A stretch of DNA of 64,000 nucleotides from Clytia hemisphaerica (taxonomy: Eukaryota > Cnidaria > Hydrozoa > Leptothecata > Clytiidae), in contig CACVBU010000468.1 in the NCBI GenBank assembly GCA_902728285.1, positions 248,001 through 312,000 on the forward strand, read 5' to 3'. The notes beneath the pieces were generated by a model, which made no database searches, was not told the origin of the DNA, and saw only the letters and a program-made list of their open reading frames with translations. Shown here piece after piece: positions 33,976 through 46,338 of this stretch (position 1 is the first letter of the stretch; every line of letters begins with the position of its first letter). The translations under genes and the position numbers were made by a program.

Positions 33976-34321
33976 TTACCAAACTTGTAAACCCGCAGTT
34001 TTTGCGTAATTTGCGATTTGTAATTTTTGATAATGATTTTTGTAGGGTCTTCAACATCAAAAAAGACCTATACCACGTGATAAAGCTCTTCACACTGAGC
34101 AAAAAAATGTGTTACATCAAAGTCTGAACTTTTCTTGATCAAAAGTTATAGACGTTTTTGTGGTCAAAAAATGATTGAAAACAGGGAATTTCCCCACAAT
34201 ACATTTTTTTGCTCAGTTTGAAGAGCTCTATCACGTGATATAGGTTTTTTTTTGATTTTGAAGACCCCCCAAAAATTATCAATTACTCAAAAACTGCGGG
34301 TTTTCACAAACTTGGTAACAT
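33976..34321. mobile_element. Palindromic MITE
   Basis: The left end is GTTACCAAACTTGTAAACCC followed by GCAGTTTTTGCG; the right end (about 34285-34321) is the complement pattern CTGCGGGTTTTCACAAACTT then GGTAAC. Inner inverted pairs around ATCACGTGATA and GCTCAGT/ACTGAGC extend the arms nearly to the centre. No ORF. Confidence 0.7.
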
Positions 34322-34330
34322 CTGTAGCTT

Positions 34331-34690
34331 AGATGCAGAAAAAGCTTTCGACAGCTGCAATTGGCACCTTCTCTTTCAAAAATTGAAGCTAAAGAACATT
34401 CTACCTGACATAGTCCTTTGCTTTCTCGTCAAACTGTATATGAACGGAGAAGCATCAACCAAGTACAAAAATATCATCTCAACCCCTTTCAGACTCGCCC
34501 AAGGAGTTCGCCAAGGATCCATACTCTCCCTTACCTCTACAATCTATATACAGAGGACACTATCGACCGAATCCAGAATCTTCAAATTGGAACTTACCTC
34601 CCAGGTTCAATCAACACCTCTATTATCGTGTTCCCTTTCCTGTACAATCTTTTTACCAATTAAACAAATCTACACCCAGGTAGTTTAACT
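34331..34690 (+). pseudogene. LINE reverse transcriptase fragment (palm)
   Basis: Contains DAEKAFDSCNWHLLFQKL and GVRQGSILS, RT motifs A-B of non-LTR retrotransposons. After the latter the frame shifts, and LYTEDTIDRIQNL continues in the next frame before decaying. No endonuclease or ORF1 nearby. The fragment at 41621-42184 (thumb region) could be the next part of the same LINE family. Confidence 0.7.
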
Positions 34691-34730
34691 TTTGGCCACT
34701 ACCTCATTAATATAATATTAATATCAACAG

Positions 34731-37700
34731 GTATGCTAGTAAAGAAGCTTTTGTACCCCAAAAAGAAGATTACGGCAAGAAAACTATTTGGACAGTATGA
34801 ACTGGAAATAGTGAGAGAGGCAGCCATGCAATATCGAATCATTGCTCTTTCGTCAACAAACACAGAAAATGAAGAAAGGGCGTTCACCTTTTTCAAAGAT
34901 GTTGCTCGGAAGTGTAGCAATCATCATCCATGAAACGTCCTTTTGTCTTGCCTGATTCGACTTCAAGTCCGCAAAGATTGGTTACATCATCTTGGTGCTA
35001 AGACAAGAAATGTTCGAAATTCGATCAGTAAAAATGGTGATAAGATTTCTCATAAAAGAAGAAACTCCGTGATACCATTTAGTATCATTCAAGAACATCC
35101 TGCTGATTGGCAGGCTCATCTTGAGCTTATTGCTGATTTCATCTCGTGTCAATGTTGGAGAGAGTGCCCCAATGGAATTGAGCTTTTTGATATGCATTCA
35201 GATGTAGACTACCCCCCTATACATCATTTTAGGAGCTCATCAATAAAGAAAGAGTACCAGTGAGTAGAGCTTTTATTATGTTTTTGAAGGGGGAGGAAAA
35301 GAGCTTTCAAAAATAGTAAAAAAGGAGGGTTAAAATTAAAAGGGAGGGATAAAGACTAATTATTAACCAGACTTTAATACAATCTTTAAAATTAATCTAA
35401 TCTAATTTGTTATAGATACCTGAAAGAGATATGGACATCAATTGATGATTCAAGTATTCCATCTTTTGTATATATCGAAAGCTCTGGCGAAAAACGTGTC
35501 TTGAAAACACTGAAGGCTACCAATCCACTTGAAAAACCAACGGTAAGCTGAAAATATACAGAAAATAATAATCAGATTAGAAACAGTAAAAACAATTTGA
35601 GCTTGTTTATCTTGCCAAATGAAAGGACCCAATTAAGAAGTCGGAGTTGAGCTTGATTTGATCAGCAAAAAGTAATCTTTGCATTATTCTCTACTTCAGG
35701 TTCTACATCTCAGAAGTACATCAACTAGTGCTGCAAAGAGAGGATTACAATTCTATGGTGAAAAGGTGGACCAAGGTAAAATAGCCATCATCTCTCATGC
35801 CAAATTATTGTACATTGTGTGTTTAAATTTTTGAATTTCAGTGTCAAGATCCCAAATTAATATCAAATTATTTCATACCTAGACACAACGAATAATGAAG
35901 CCAAAAAGGATGACCACAACATGAATGTCAGCCAAATATTTTTGTCTCCTGAAAAAGAAGTTGGTAAGGTTTTTTTAATAAGATTATCATCTCTATGATT
36001 CAAAATTTAGTTCATGGTGCGGAAAGTGGTCTGACCCCCCTTTTTAAATGATCCCCCCCCTTCGAAAAACTTGTAAAAACTCCAGCTTGACCCCAAATTT
36101 CATACCAATGCTGGAAAATAATCTACAATATATGTAAGCCCCTCTTCTTAAATTATCCCCTCCTTCCTATCCCCCCTTTTTAATGAAAATTTCTGATCCC
36201 CTCTTCTTCACTTTTTTGAAAGGTGTCATCCCCCCTTAAGAAAGGGGGAGGGGGCGAACTATGTAGTTTTGTTTATTATCTTGTCCCCCTTTTATGAAAT
36301 TCGGACATGTTTTAAATTTTAATTTAGATAACAATGACAAAGAGAACTTACCCCAAGCTGTCCAAGATGAATTTGATAATGATATGGAAATTGATCCAAC
36401 TAGTTGTGAAAAAATCGAAACTTCACCTGAGAAAAAAAGTAGGATGTGCTAGTTTTTAATATGACATAATATCCTTTCTGAGCAATCAAAACAAAGAGCA
36501 TAACTTTTATAAAAATTTGAAAATACAGATAAAAAGTTTAAAAACAATTTCCCAATTTTATAATTTCAGGACGCTCCAAAAGGTCAATCAACATGTCCAT
36601 AGAAACACCATTGTCATGTAAAAAATCAAGTATATCCAAAACACCATCACTCATCAATTCTTCCAGTGAGTTTTTTTCGATATCAATTTTGTTTAAAATT
36701 AGTTTTCACGCCAAAAAGAACCAAATTCCAAATCTTTTTTTTTCTCAATCAGTTTTGGAAACAAGTTTAAAATCTAACAATACGCGTGACGACCACCTGA
36801 TGTCAACTCCACTACAGCAGTCATCAACAAATCAAGGTTGGAGGTTTTTTTCAAATGTTTGACCCTGTGTTCTTTAGTATCTTGGAAAGGAATTAAAATT
36901 TGGTTTTTGGCTTTCTAAACTAAAAATTGTGTGTGAAAATTTCAGACTGACAAATAGTCCAAAAAGCAAACTAACAACGACAGTTTTATATTTTTTATCA
37001 AAATAGACAAAAGTTTCAGGATACCAAGCACACCATTTAACGATCTACATCTTTCGACCCCTGTACAAAACCATCAAGGTAAAATTAAACTTTCCATTTC
37101 ATTACTGTAAGTTGTGTTATAACTTCCTTAGTACTTACTCATGTTCTGAGCATTGTGCAAATATGAAAAATATAAATAAATGTTTATATAAGGTTTACTT
37201 ACTGCTTAGCAATGGTGGAAATCGACAAGCATTCAACCATGGAAACAGTTTGTTCATCAACACATCAGGCACTAGAAGAAAGTAAGAAGATATAGACATT
37301 TTTATAGGGTTGTGATAAACCATGAAGGAAATTATATAATTTGAGAAATCGTCCTAAAACTACCCATAGATTTCATTTTTGATATCATTTTGATGTCAAC
37401 TTTAAGCGAAAAATATAAGGGAACAATTGGGACTAAAATAGTGAAAAAGACTGTAGATAATTTATTTTTGAGTTTTTTACTCAAGCAATGGCTTTTGGTT
37501 ATGTGTAAATATTCAATTAATTAGCACATTCCCCAAAAGTATACTTTTTTCTTTAATAAATTCTAGCTGCAACTCCAACTCAAACTCTAAACATACAAGC
37601 AAATGACAGAAAAAAAGAAAGTAAGTCGATTTCAGCCTGAATTGAAATACTAACTATTCTTTTCGCCAAAAGGAAGCGAAGGAAAAATTATGCATGTTAT

Positions 37701-38205
37701 TGTTTTAGCAGCCAGAAAATCCAATGATTTGCGTAATTAAATGGTTGCAGCAAAAATATGAAAAACATAAAATTTTGCAAACAACCAGAATTCCAAACTC
37801 TTTTTGGCCAAAGAATTTCTGACATTGAAGTACTTGTTTTAATTTACTTTTCTAGGATTGGTTGCAATCACAAAGAGAACAGAACACAAATAAAAAACAG
37901 TTGACCTAATGAAGAAGCTTTTACCTGGGGATGAAACAGTCAATATATTTGAAATTGCTCGAAATAAGTACAAGCGTAACCCAGGGTTTTACAAGGACCA
38001 CTACAAAGATGTGTCTGCACAAGTAATAGTTAGGCTGAATGTTTTGGAAATGGACTGTAGAGACAAAATTAAGCAAATGGAAAGGGAATCTTTAAAAGTC
38101 AACAACTCACTCTCTGTCCGGCCCAAAAATGAGAAAGATCAAGAGGTTTATGATGATTTGGTAAGAAAACTCAAGCACACGAAATGTTTAAAAGATTTAC
38201 TATAG
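34731..38205 (+). pseudogene. Unnamed invertebrate TE-associated protein, ladder of phase 1-1 exons, two in-frame stops
   Basis: Exons 34731-35259, 35416-35542, 35700-35775, 35883-35963, 36328-36438, 36570-36665, 36753-36836, 37007-37078, 37210-37281, 37567-37620, 37856-38205; all GT-AG with matching phase, about 550 residues, 5' end missing. The first exon (FGQYELEIVREAAMQYRI; ADWQAHLELIADFISCQCW; PPIHHFRSSSIKKEY) resembles a protein family abundant in cnidarian genomes that I cannot name. The middle exons encode Ser/Thr/Pro-rich linkers. The last exon has NIFEIARNKYKRNPGFYKDHY. TGA at 34931-34933 and TAA at 37891-37893 lie in frame. In the last exon a strong donor (TTTG followed by GTAAGA, about 38160) could splice to 55543 in phase, which would fuse this gene with the DUF6589 gene. 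Function unknown. Confidence 0.6.
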
Positions 38206-40839
38206 GTATTTGACCTAGATTTTACTTAAAAATGCTAACTGATTTTAGATAGAATTCCTATCCTAAAAAAGATTTTGTTAAATTTGGCGGGTGGTCAATT
38301 TCCAAAATTTTGGCGGATATTTTGCCAAAAACCGCCAAACCTGCCAAATTTAATGCCCACCAAAATTAATACACTTTAAGGTATTTTTAAGTGGCTGTGC
38401 CTCAACCATTTTCACATGTAAGAAGTATTCACCTTTGTTTGCTGTAATAATCATTTAAATTGGCTCATATCCAAATACTTTTTACAACACCTTAGGAAAG
38501 TAACTAATTTTTGTCAAAAATAGCAATTTGTTGCAACATATTACGGTTCATGCTCACTATTGTGGATTGTATTTCCCTACTTGGAGCTACTTAAATCATA
38601 ATAATATTTAAAATGGTTATTAAAAAAAATCAATACACCGTTTAGGAGTCTCACTATCTCCACCGTGGTGCACCGTAAAAACGGTAGGTAAATGCGCACT
38701 TTAGTACTTTGGAAGGCTAGAGGAATGTAAGCATTGTCAATTTTTTTCTTTCCTATAAGGAGAATGATTTAGATATTTGAACATTATACCTTAATAAGGT
38801 ATAATGGTTTTCGCGGTTTTTGCATAAAATTCCCGCGAATCTTTTAAAAATCGATGAACCGCAAAATTAAATTCCCGCGAAAAAAAACAATTTGACCAAC
38901 CGCGAAATTGAATTCCCGTGAAAATTTCTTCCCTTAAGATATCAATGATAATTTTATGGATCTGTCCTGAAAATTGCACAAAAATTCATCTAGGGGAAAA
39001 GCAGTAATGATTAAAAGGAGTTCTTTACCTACCATTTCTCTGCTAGATTTCCTTACAAGAACCGGCATTTTAAACGTTTTTTTACAGAAAGAGCGATCGC
39101 TAAAATCAAAATAATGGAAGATTGTTTGGACGCGTGCGCAGTCGACACTACTAAATGGTGTATTGTTCTTTATGGACATGTATCAATTACTTTAGTTATT
39201 TATTTATTAATTTACTGTAATTCACTATATCCTTTAGCACAAATTTCCTTTTTTATCTATATATTAATAGCCGTAGTCTGTATGTCAGTTTGTTTTTTGT
39301 TGGTTTGTTTTTTGTGTGTCACTTTCGTTTTCGCAAGCAATGTTTTGTTCTTTTAAAAGATGACTTTTGCTTCTTGCTCCACAAATGTGTTAAATCAGAT
39401 TCGCGCCGTTTTATAAAGACTTTGTTTTGATTGATAGATTTGACTATTTCTTTTTTTTTCTTTCTTTTCTTTTGTTTTATGTTTTCGAATGTAATTAACG
39501 ACCTTATTTGATTTGAGACATTCGAATTCTTTTCAAAACAAAAGAAAATCTTTTAAACAGAATCTGTTAAAGAAAAGAACAAATATAAAATAAAACATAA
39601 GAATCACAAGACAAGTTTGTTAGAACAACAGCAACATTAAAAATACATTCAAAAGGCGGTAAAAACTAGAGTTCTTTTTTCGTAAAAAGGGACCTTTAAA
39701 CATCAATGTCGATACATTATTTTGCTGTAAATCTAAGTCATTGCAGTCATTGTTGAATTTGAAAAGTTATCGAAGTTATGACGAAGTTATTTTATAAAAA
39801 GCAACATAAAATTGCGCTATCACGCTTTTTTGTCTGCGTGTCCTAGCTGCCTTCCGGGGGGGACTATGGTTGCGAGCTGACCTTCGGCCCTGTCCCTCGG
39901 ACCCTTAGCATAATAAAGAGGATAAGAAACAAGGGAAATTGTGTGAATTTTAATTCACTTTTTGGAACTAATTTGACCAAATTTCTATCTTTCTGGGGGC
40001 AAAAACTTGAAATTTTCCTATTTTTCCGATTCTTAGTGGGACTGAAGTTTGATTTTCCGATTTTTCAAACTGCCATGTTTCAAAAAAGGCACCCTTAAGG
40101 CCGGCACATACCCATACCCTTCTCTTGCCTAAGTACCCCCCCGGCCTGCCTTTTTTCGACGAATCGCGTGTCATGTCTATTATTTCATTCCGCTTATCTT
40201 GACATCAAAGTTTTCCTAAACATGAAGAACTACGGCAAATATAACGCGAGCGAAGCGAGAAAAATCTAATTGCAGAGCCGTCTCGGACGTCGCTGGTCGC
40301 CGGTATGGTGTAATATGGAAATGACGCCCTTTTTCTGCTTTCTGATCATTTTTGCCACAAAAATCTTTTTCAAAATATGGTTAAAAGATACGTCACCCGA
40401 GAGGGATAGAGTCAAACTTTGAAGAGAATTCTTCTCTTTAATTTTGATCTCATCGTGTTTTAAAAGCCACCTTCCCAACATCCAAAGGACTTTAAATGCG
40501 TTCAGCAAAACAGCTAAACCGGCGTGCGACGCCGGGTACCGGCTAGTTATATATAATTCTAGAACTTAGTTTTTGTACTGAAGGCTTCAATGACACCAAT
40601 ATTTTCATTTCTCTTTTTATTATACACTTTTAACTATATATAGGAAATTCAACATAGTGTTCCCAAATAATTTATACATTATTTCTTAGTTCTATAATAG
40701 TTTAATCATTAAATGAAGAAATAAATGAACTAGTTTCACTTCTCCATTCCTGAGTTAATTATTTTGAAGTACGGCATTAAAAAAGTTTACCTCTAATCCT
40801 GTATGTTTTTTCTCTCAGTAAAGATTTTTAAACCCTATG
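38206..40839. other. Intergenic or intronic stretch with small repeats
   Basis: No supported gene. 38780-38940 holds three AATTCCCGCGAA/TTCGCGG-type repeats and the palindrome TATACCTTAATAAGGTATA. About 39455-39600 has facing CTTTTGTTTTATG and CAAAACAAAAGAAA arms. 40458-40550 repeats the segment at 1316-1403. 40080-40140 has a CGGCACATACCC motif like the end of the MITE at 2398-2720. Confidence 0.4.
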
Positions 40840-41134
40840 AGGACCCTGCCGACGCACCGGACTTAACGAACACCGGACACGCGAAAGTCCGGTGTAAAAT
40901 GAGAATTTTTTTACCACCGGACCATCTCTACGCCGGACTAAAGGAAGTCGGTTGTCCGGTGTCAAAGAAGGATACTTTTTTCCGCCGGACAATCAAAACA
41001 TAAATGTCCGGCGGCCAGAATTCCCCGTATGCAACACCGGACTGACGCCGGACTTATTGCGTCCGGTGTAGCGAAAGGATACTTTCTGCCACCCGACAAA
41101 TACACCGGACAGTCCGGTGCTTTGGCAGGGTCCT
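40840..41134. mobile_element. Hairpin-rich MITE, family H copy 2, 8-bp target duplication
   Basis: ACCCTATG at 40832-40839 and 41135-41142 is an exact 8-bp target duplication. The 295-bp element starts AGGACCCTGCC and ends GGCAGGGTCCT. The octamer CACCGGAC and its complement GTCCGGTG alternate about ten times inside, well preserved in comparison with copy 1 (10606-10871). No coding capacity. Confidence 0.9.
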
Positions 41135-41142
41135 ACCCTATG

Positions 41143-41620
41143 TAACATGGACTACACGTGTTCACGTCACATGCTGTGAGTTGTGAATTAATTGAACGTC
41201 AGTCAAATTTACGTTGTTTAAATTTTTAATCATCATTCAGTATATGTTTGAAAAACGGTAATATATATATACACAGCTTTTCATCAAGCTTCTTTCTGAA
41301 AGCTTTTGGATTGCCACAGATTTTTATGTGAGTTCCAACACCTCATCTCCTCAAAACTCTCCGCCATTTTAATACCACAACACGTAAGAAAAACTTTCCA
41401 ATTCATAATACGGAGAAAAGAATTACAAGACCATGACTTGCAATTTAAAATAGGACGAGGTAGTGGTCAAACGTAATCATTTACACCGGTTTTGAAAAAA
41501 CTTTAAGATAGTGCGACCACGTTTTAAAAATGTATTCTGTATGTATTTGTGCTCCGTAAGATGAAAAGTCCGAAAATAGCGCACCCGAGAAAAAATAATA
41601 TCGCCCCTTACGGTCCTTGA
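41143..41620. other. Non-coding stretch
   Basis: I see no gene or clear repeat. Ends at the LINE fragment that starts near 41621. Confidence 0.3.
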
Positions 41621-42184
41621 GTGAGCCCTAATCTTAGACATTTACAGACAATGGTAGACGAATGTACATCCTTTGGTTTGAGAAATGGTCTTAAATTTAA
41701 TGCTGCAAAAACTCAATTTCTCGTCTCTGGCTCCTCGTCTTTGCACAATCCAAAAATTAATCTGAATGGTCAACATATGTCACCTCAACATACTCTCAAA
41801 CATCTCGGTTTCAACTGGAAATTAGACAGAAACATTCTTTCACTCAGAAACCATCGAGATTCACGAATCTCTGAAATGTGGGCCTCTACTGCTTCATTAA
41901 CTTCTTGTGGAATCCGAAAAATGCATCCAAGTACAGTAGCGTCAGTCTTCCGCTCGGTTGTAGTTCCAAAACTACTCTATGGACTTGAAATTACTAGCAT
42001 CTCGAAATCAGACTCAGAAAATATTGACAGACAGTGCCGTTGTGCCTTCAAACAACTTCTCGGGCTCTCCAAACATTGTAGCAATGACCTCAACCGTTTG
42101 CTCCTCACTAGTCTACACAATAGACAGCTCCAGGCTTTTAGGCCTTACTCTTGGTCTATAGGCACTGCTATATGCGGGCACTAG
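41621..42184 (+). pseudogene. LINE reverse transcriptase fragment (thumb/connection region)
   Basis: Open for 187 codons. GLRNGLKFNAAKTQFLVSG, KHLGFNWKLDRNI, MWASTASLTSCGI and VVVPKLLYGLEI are typical of the region just after the F/YADD motif of CR1/RTE-type ORF2. It is truncated on both sides; the ATG listed is not a true start. The end of the frame (from about 42130) has shifted out of the family sequence. Confidence 0.75.
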
Positions 42185-43310
42185 TGGCCCCCACCGAGTT
42201 TCGTGAACAATATAAAAGTATGCACGCATAAATTTGAATTAATTTCGTACATTACAAGGGCCGTATAATTATTCATAATGGTAGAAAAGTAGCGGGGAAA
42301 TCATATTTATCTATACATGAGCAGGTTAATTTGAAAATCAGGAAGAGAAAGATGTGATTGTTTAATGGAATGGGACGATCTTTATGTTTTACTTTCCTTC
42401 TTATTTATCAAACTATATACACTATAAAGTCTTATTACAGCATAGAAGCTGTATGTCGAGATACTTAAAATTGAATTACTTTTATGAGATATTAAATGAG
42501 AAAGTCCACTGTGTACTTTTTAAAGACCACATCGTTTTTACTCTTCTATGTATGAACACACATAAAAGGGTTTGTTTACAATTCGTTGTAAAAGATAATT
42601 ACAATTTAGTTTTGTATAAAAAAACTCCATTACATATTAAAATTCATAGTATTATATATGAAATAAAATTCTACACAAGTTTGTTTTGTATATAATAAAG
42701 ATACCATCACTGACTTTTTTCTGGGATTTGTCTGCCACTTTTCCCAGGCTAACCGGCATGAGACTGGGAAGGGTTTTTTCTAAGAGTATGATAGATCTTG
42801 TTTTTTCTTGTGATAAAAATAAAAACTATCCGCTAGAAAAGTGGCAGTGGAATATAAGTTTTTGGGAAGTTAAGTTGAATCTAATGCAAAACGACAGTAT
42901 AATAGGGATAAGAGAATTAAGGTCATTGAAACAGTTGCAGTGCGAGCTGAGGATCAAATCCAAAAAAACTTTTTTGAAATTTTGCTGACATCAGCACTTT
43001 ATTGCAAAATTTCGTATTTTGTTGATTTCTGCTGACGAAAGCAAAATTTCGAAAAGTTTTTTTTTGCAAAAAGATCCTTTTAATGATATTCAACGTTGGT
43101 CCAAATTTCATGTTTCTACCATTAGCCAAACTGGATATATTTAAAAAACAAGTTTTGCTGACGTCAGCACTTTTTGGTTTTTGCGGTTTTTCGCAAAAAT
43201 AAGGGCGTAAACAATTAGGTAACACCCCTACAACGAAACTTCATCATGGTACCCTTCGTAGCAAATCATAGGTTTCCTCATTTTCTGCCGGCTAATGGCC
43301 TTCAAAAATT
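42185..43310. other. AT-rich stretch, no supported gene
   Basis: Two plus-strand frames (42384-42695, 42686-42988) show no protein signature. 42950-43210 contains three GCTGACGTCAGCA-like or decayed palindromes with TTTTGCAAAA spacing, probably a MITE remnant. Confidence 0.35.
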
Positions 43311-44033
43311 ATGGTAATTTTCAGGTTTTTGAGACATGCCATAACTTACCCGAGCTGGAAACTTGCAAACGTATCACCTGTCTATAAAAAAGGAAACAAA
43401 AACATAGCAGAAAATTATCGTCCAATCAGTTTAACATCTATAGTTTGCCGAATAATGGAAAAGATTCTCAAAACCCATATTATGACATATCTTGATCAAG
43501 AGAAATTACTATCTAGCAAACAACATGGCTTCATCAACCGCCGGTCAACTGTAACACAATTACTAAACTACCTAGATGCTTGCACCGAAGATATTAGAAA
43601 CGGTAAAGCCGTAGACGCAATATACTTTGACTTTGCAAAAGCATTCGACTCAGTTCCTCATCAACGTCTCCTAATCAAACTGGAAGCATATGGGATAAAA
43701 AACAAGTTGCTTGAATGGATCAAAGACTTCCTGAAGGATCGATCCCAGATTGTCAAAGTAAACGGAGTTGAATCGGTGCAAAAAGCAGTGCTCAGTGGAG
43801 TACCTCAAGGTAGTGTCCTAGGGCCTACCCTTTTCGTTCTCTATATCAACGATCTACCAGAATCAAGTCAAAACTATTCCTTTTTGCTGACGACACCAAA
43901 CTCGTCAATAAAGTGGAATCAGTTGAGGATGCACTAGTAATACAAAACGATATTAACCAACTACAAAAGTGGTCCGAAACATGGCTATTAACTTTTCATC
44001 CTAACAAATGTCATGTGCTAACCCTAGGAAAGC
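43311..44033 (+). pseudogene. LINE-A ORF2, N-terminal RT part (5' truncated, interrupted)
   Basis: RT motifs in order: NYRPISLTSI, FDFAKAFDSVPHQRLL, SGVPQGSVLGP, then FADDTKLV after a one-base frameshift near 43880. A CR1/Jockey-type non-LTR retrotransposon copying itself by target-primed reverse transcription. The 5' end is truncated near 43320. At 44012-44033 a 22-bp segment begins that recurs at 54548-54569, where the same ORF2 resumes. Confidence 0.85.
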
Positions 44034-44607
44034 ACGTTGTCTTCTGACCTTTGAGGGATCAACATCTCTCTGAGCTAAGTTTTCAACTCTGTGCGGACAA
44101 ACGCTAGTGCGGACAAACGTTAAAGCGGACAATCGAAAAGTGCGGAAAATCTTAGTTTTTTATTTTTTTTTACGGTTCCGGTTTCAGTCCTACTGCATAA
44201 AGCCGGCCGGTTTGGTTTCAGTCCTACTGCAAAAAACCAAACATTTCTTGTTGTTTATTTTACAATAATTAATTTTACAAAACGCGTTAATCACTTCAGT
44301 GTGAAAGCGGAAAAAATATACCAATACTTTTATAATATATCACTTTACAATACAAAAAATTTTTTTTCCAAACGCGTTAATCACTTCAGTGTGAAAGCGG
44401 ATCATATACCATAATCTTGATACAAGAGAGGTTTTTAAAGTTTTTAATTGTTGATAGAGGGGCTTCGGCCCCGAAGTACATTGGGCCTAGTGTACTTCTT
44501 GTTCCTGTTTGCTAATTGTTCCTGTTGCTAATTTGAAATACCTCTGTCTGTTTAGTAATCTCTTCTTTTAATTATCTTATCTTCTCTGACACTTACGTCA
44601 CCACACT

Positions 44608-46338
44608 ATGTCAAATAGTACCAAAAGAGGTCCTCCATCTCCTCTTGATGATGTAAGTCACAACATTGAAGACTTAAAAGCTGATTTTAACTCTCAGAAG
44701 AAACAAAAAGTCCACTTTGGCATTCCAGAATTATTAAACCACGTTCTCGTTCTAACTCACAATCCTCTACTACTTCTAACTCTGAAAATTCTGACTTGTC
44801 TTCCTCCTCCAAATTAAAATCTCTCGAAAATAACCGCTCTTCTTCTAAATTAAAATCTTCTGAAAATAATCCTTCTTCTTCTAAATTAAATCCTTCTATA
44901 ATTAAACCTCAAGAAACACACTCTGATGAAGTAATGTTAGAAACAGGCTTTGAGACCAAAAGAACACATAGAAATCCTTTCATCCAAGAAACACCCAAAA
45001 AGAAAAAGATAAAAGTAATACTTCATGATCATTCGTTTAATAAACCATATAATTTAGAAGACTTAAACTCTCACATTAATAATTTTTCCTTCCTTTCTGC
45101 TACTGAAGCACACACAAAATCCTCTACTTTAATATGTGAGATTGACATCACTGAAATCGAATTCCTGCTTGATAAAGACAATTGGAGTAAAAAAATAAAC
45201 ACTTTATCGATAGATAAAAAATCTAATCTTCTCGATAGTTTTTGTATTAATAAATTAGCCATGGAATCAGAAACTGGCCCCCCTATTTCTCTCCAATTAG
45301 TCTTTGACCATCTGGAATATCATGTGAAAAAAGTATATAATCTTAGAAGAGAAGGTAATCTTGTTGTTTTTGAAGTCCTAAAAGGAGACATAGAAGAAGA
45401 ATTTCCACTCACCATCAAAGCCAATAACAAAATAACCAAACACTTTGTTAGAAAATTTGATCCCATTGATAATTACATCATTCAATGTAAAAAGTGTCTG
45501 AAGTTTGGCCACGTACAATCCACTTGTAAACAAAAAAAACTCCTTGTGTAGCTGGTGTGGAAAAGAAGAATGTAGGAAAAAATGTAATCAGAAAAAGTGT
45601 GTCAATTGTGAGAAAAACCATTCATCATTCTATAGAGGCTGCTCCGTCTACAAGAGCCTAGTAGAAAAAGCCACCATCACACGACAAGACAGACAAAGAT
45701 CCTCCAAAATTTCTGCCATTAACAACTCTGTCAAAGAAGTTAAAAGTTCATATTCCCAACTAGAAAAATCTTATGCTCAGGTTGCAAACTTTTGCAAAGA
45801 ATCTGAATCTTTGAAAACAAGTGTCAATAGTTGTACAGAAGGTATGGGTCTAGTCAAATCCCAAGTAACAGAATTAGCCACTCTTCTGGAAAAAATTACA
45901 GTCAACACAGAAACTCTCTTTGCAAAATTTTCAGCTCTCGAGAAAAGTGTCACGAAAGTAAATAATGTAATAAACTCCATATCCACACGTCTAGAAAAAG
46001 TTGAAAACCAAAATAAAATCATATTTGAACACCTAGAAGATATAAAAGACAATTATGTCACCAAAGAAAACCTTTCATCTGAACTCTCCTCTGAAATCCT
46101 ATCTCTTTCCCAAAAATCTGTAAACCTTGAATCCTTCTCTTTAATCCTCTTTGAAATTTGCTACGCCATCGAACAACAGAAAATGACAACTCACCTAGAA
46201 ATCTGTTTCCAACCTCAATCCATCCTAAAAAGACATAACAGCAACTTCAGTAAAGAAACTTTCATGCAGTCAATAGAAGAACTAGAAACAACCTTTCTAT
46301 TACTACAAGAATCCCCGACTATTTCTTCTCCGCCATAA
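44608..46338 (+). pseudogene. LINE-B ORF1 (gag-like, zinc knuckles), two frameshifts
   Basis: Starts MSNSTKRGPPSPLDD at 44608. The frame shifts near 44735 and again within the A-run at about 45530, so it spans three open segments (44608-44817, 44796-45551, 45505-46338). It has a Ser/Asn-rich N-terminus, a middle RNA-binding-like region, then three Cys/His knuckles: CKKCLKFGHVQSTC, CSWCGKEECRKKC and CVNCEKNHSSFYRGC, followed by a coiled coil (about 45690-46080). This is the nucleic-acid chaperone of R1/Jockey-type LINEs. Its stop overlaps the ORF2 ATG (TAATG at 46336-46340). Confidence 0.8.

Noticed and set aside
39114-39356. Hydrophobic 80-residue plus-strand frame
   Set aside because: AT-rich sequence readily gives Phe/Leu/Val runs; no start context, exon join or family support.
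42384-42988. Two plus-strand frames of about 100 residues
   Set aside because: No recognisable motif or consistent splice sites; composition matches AT-rich background.
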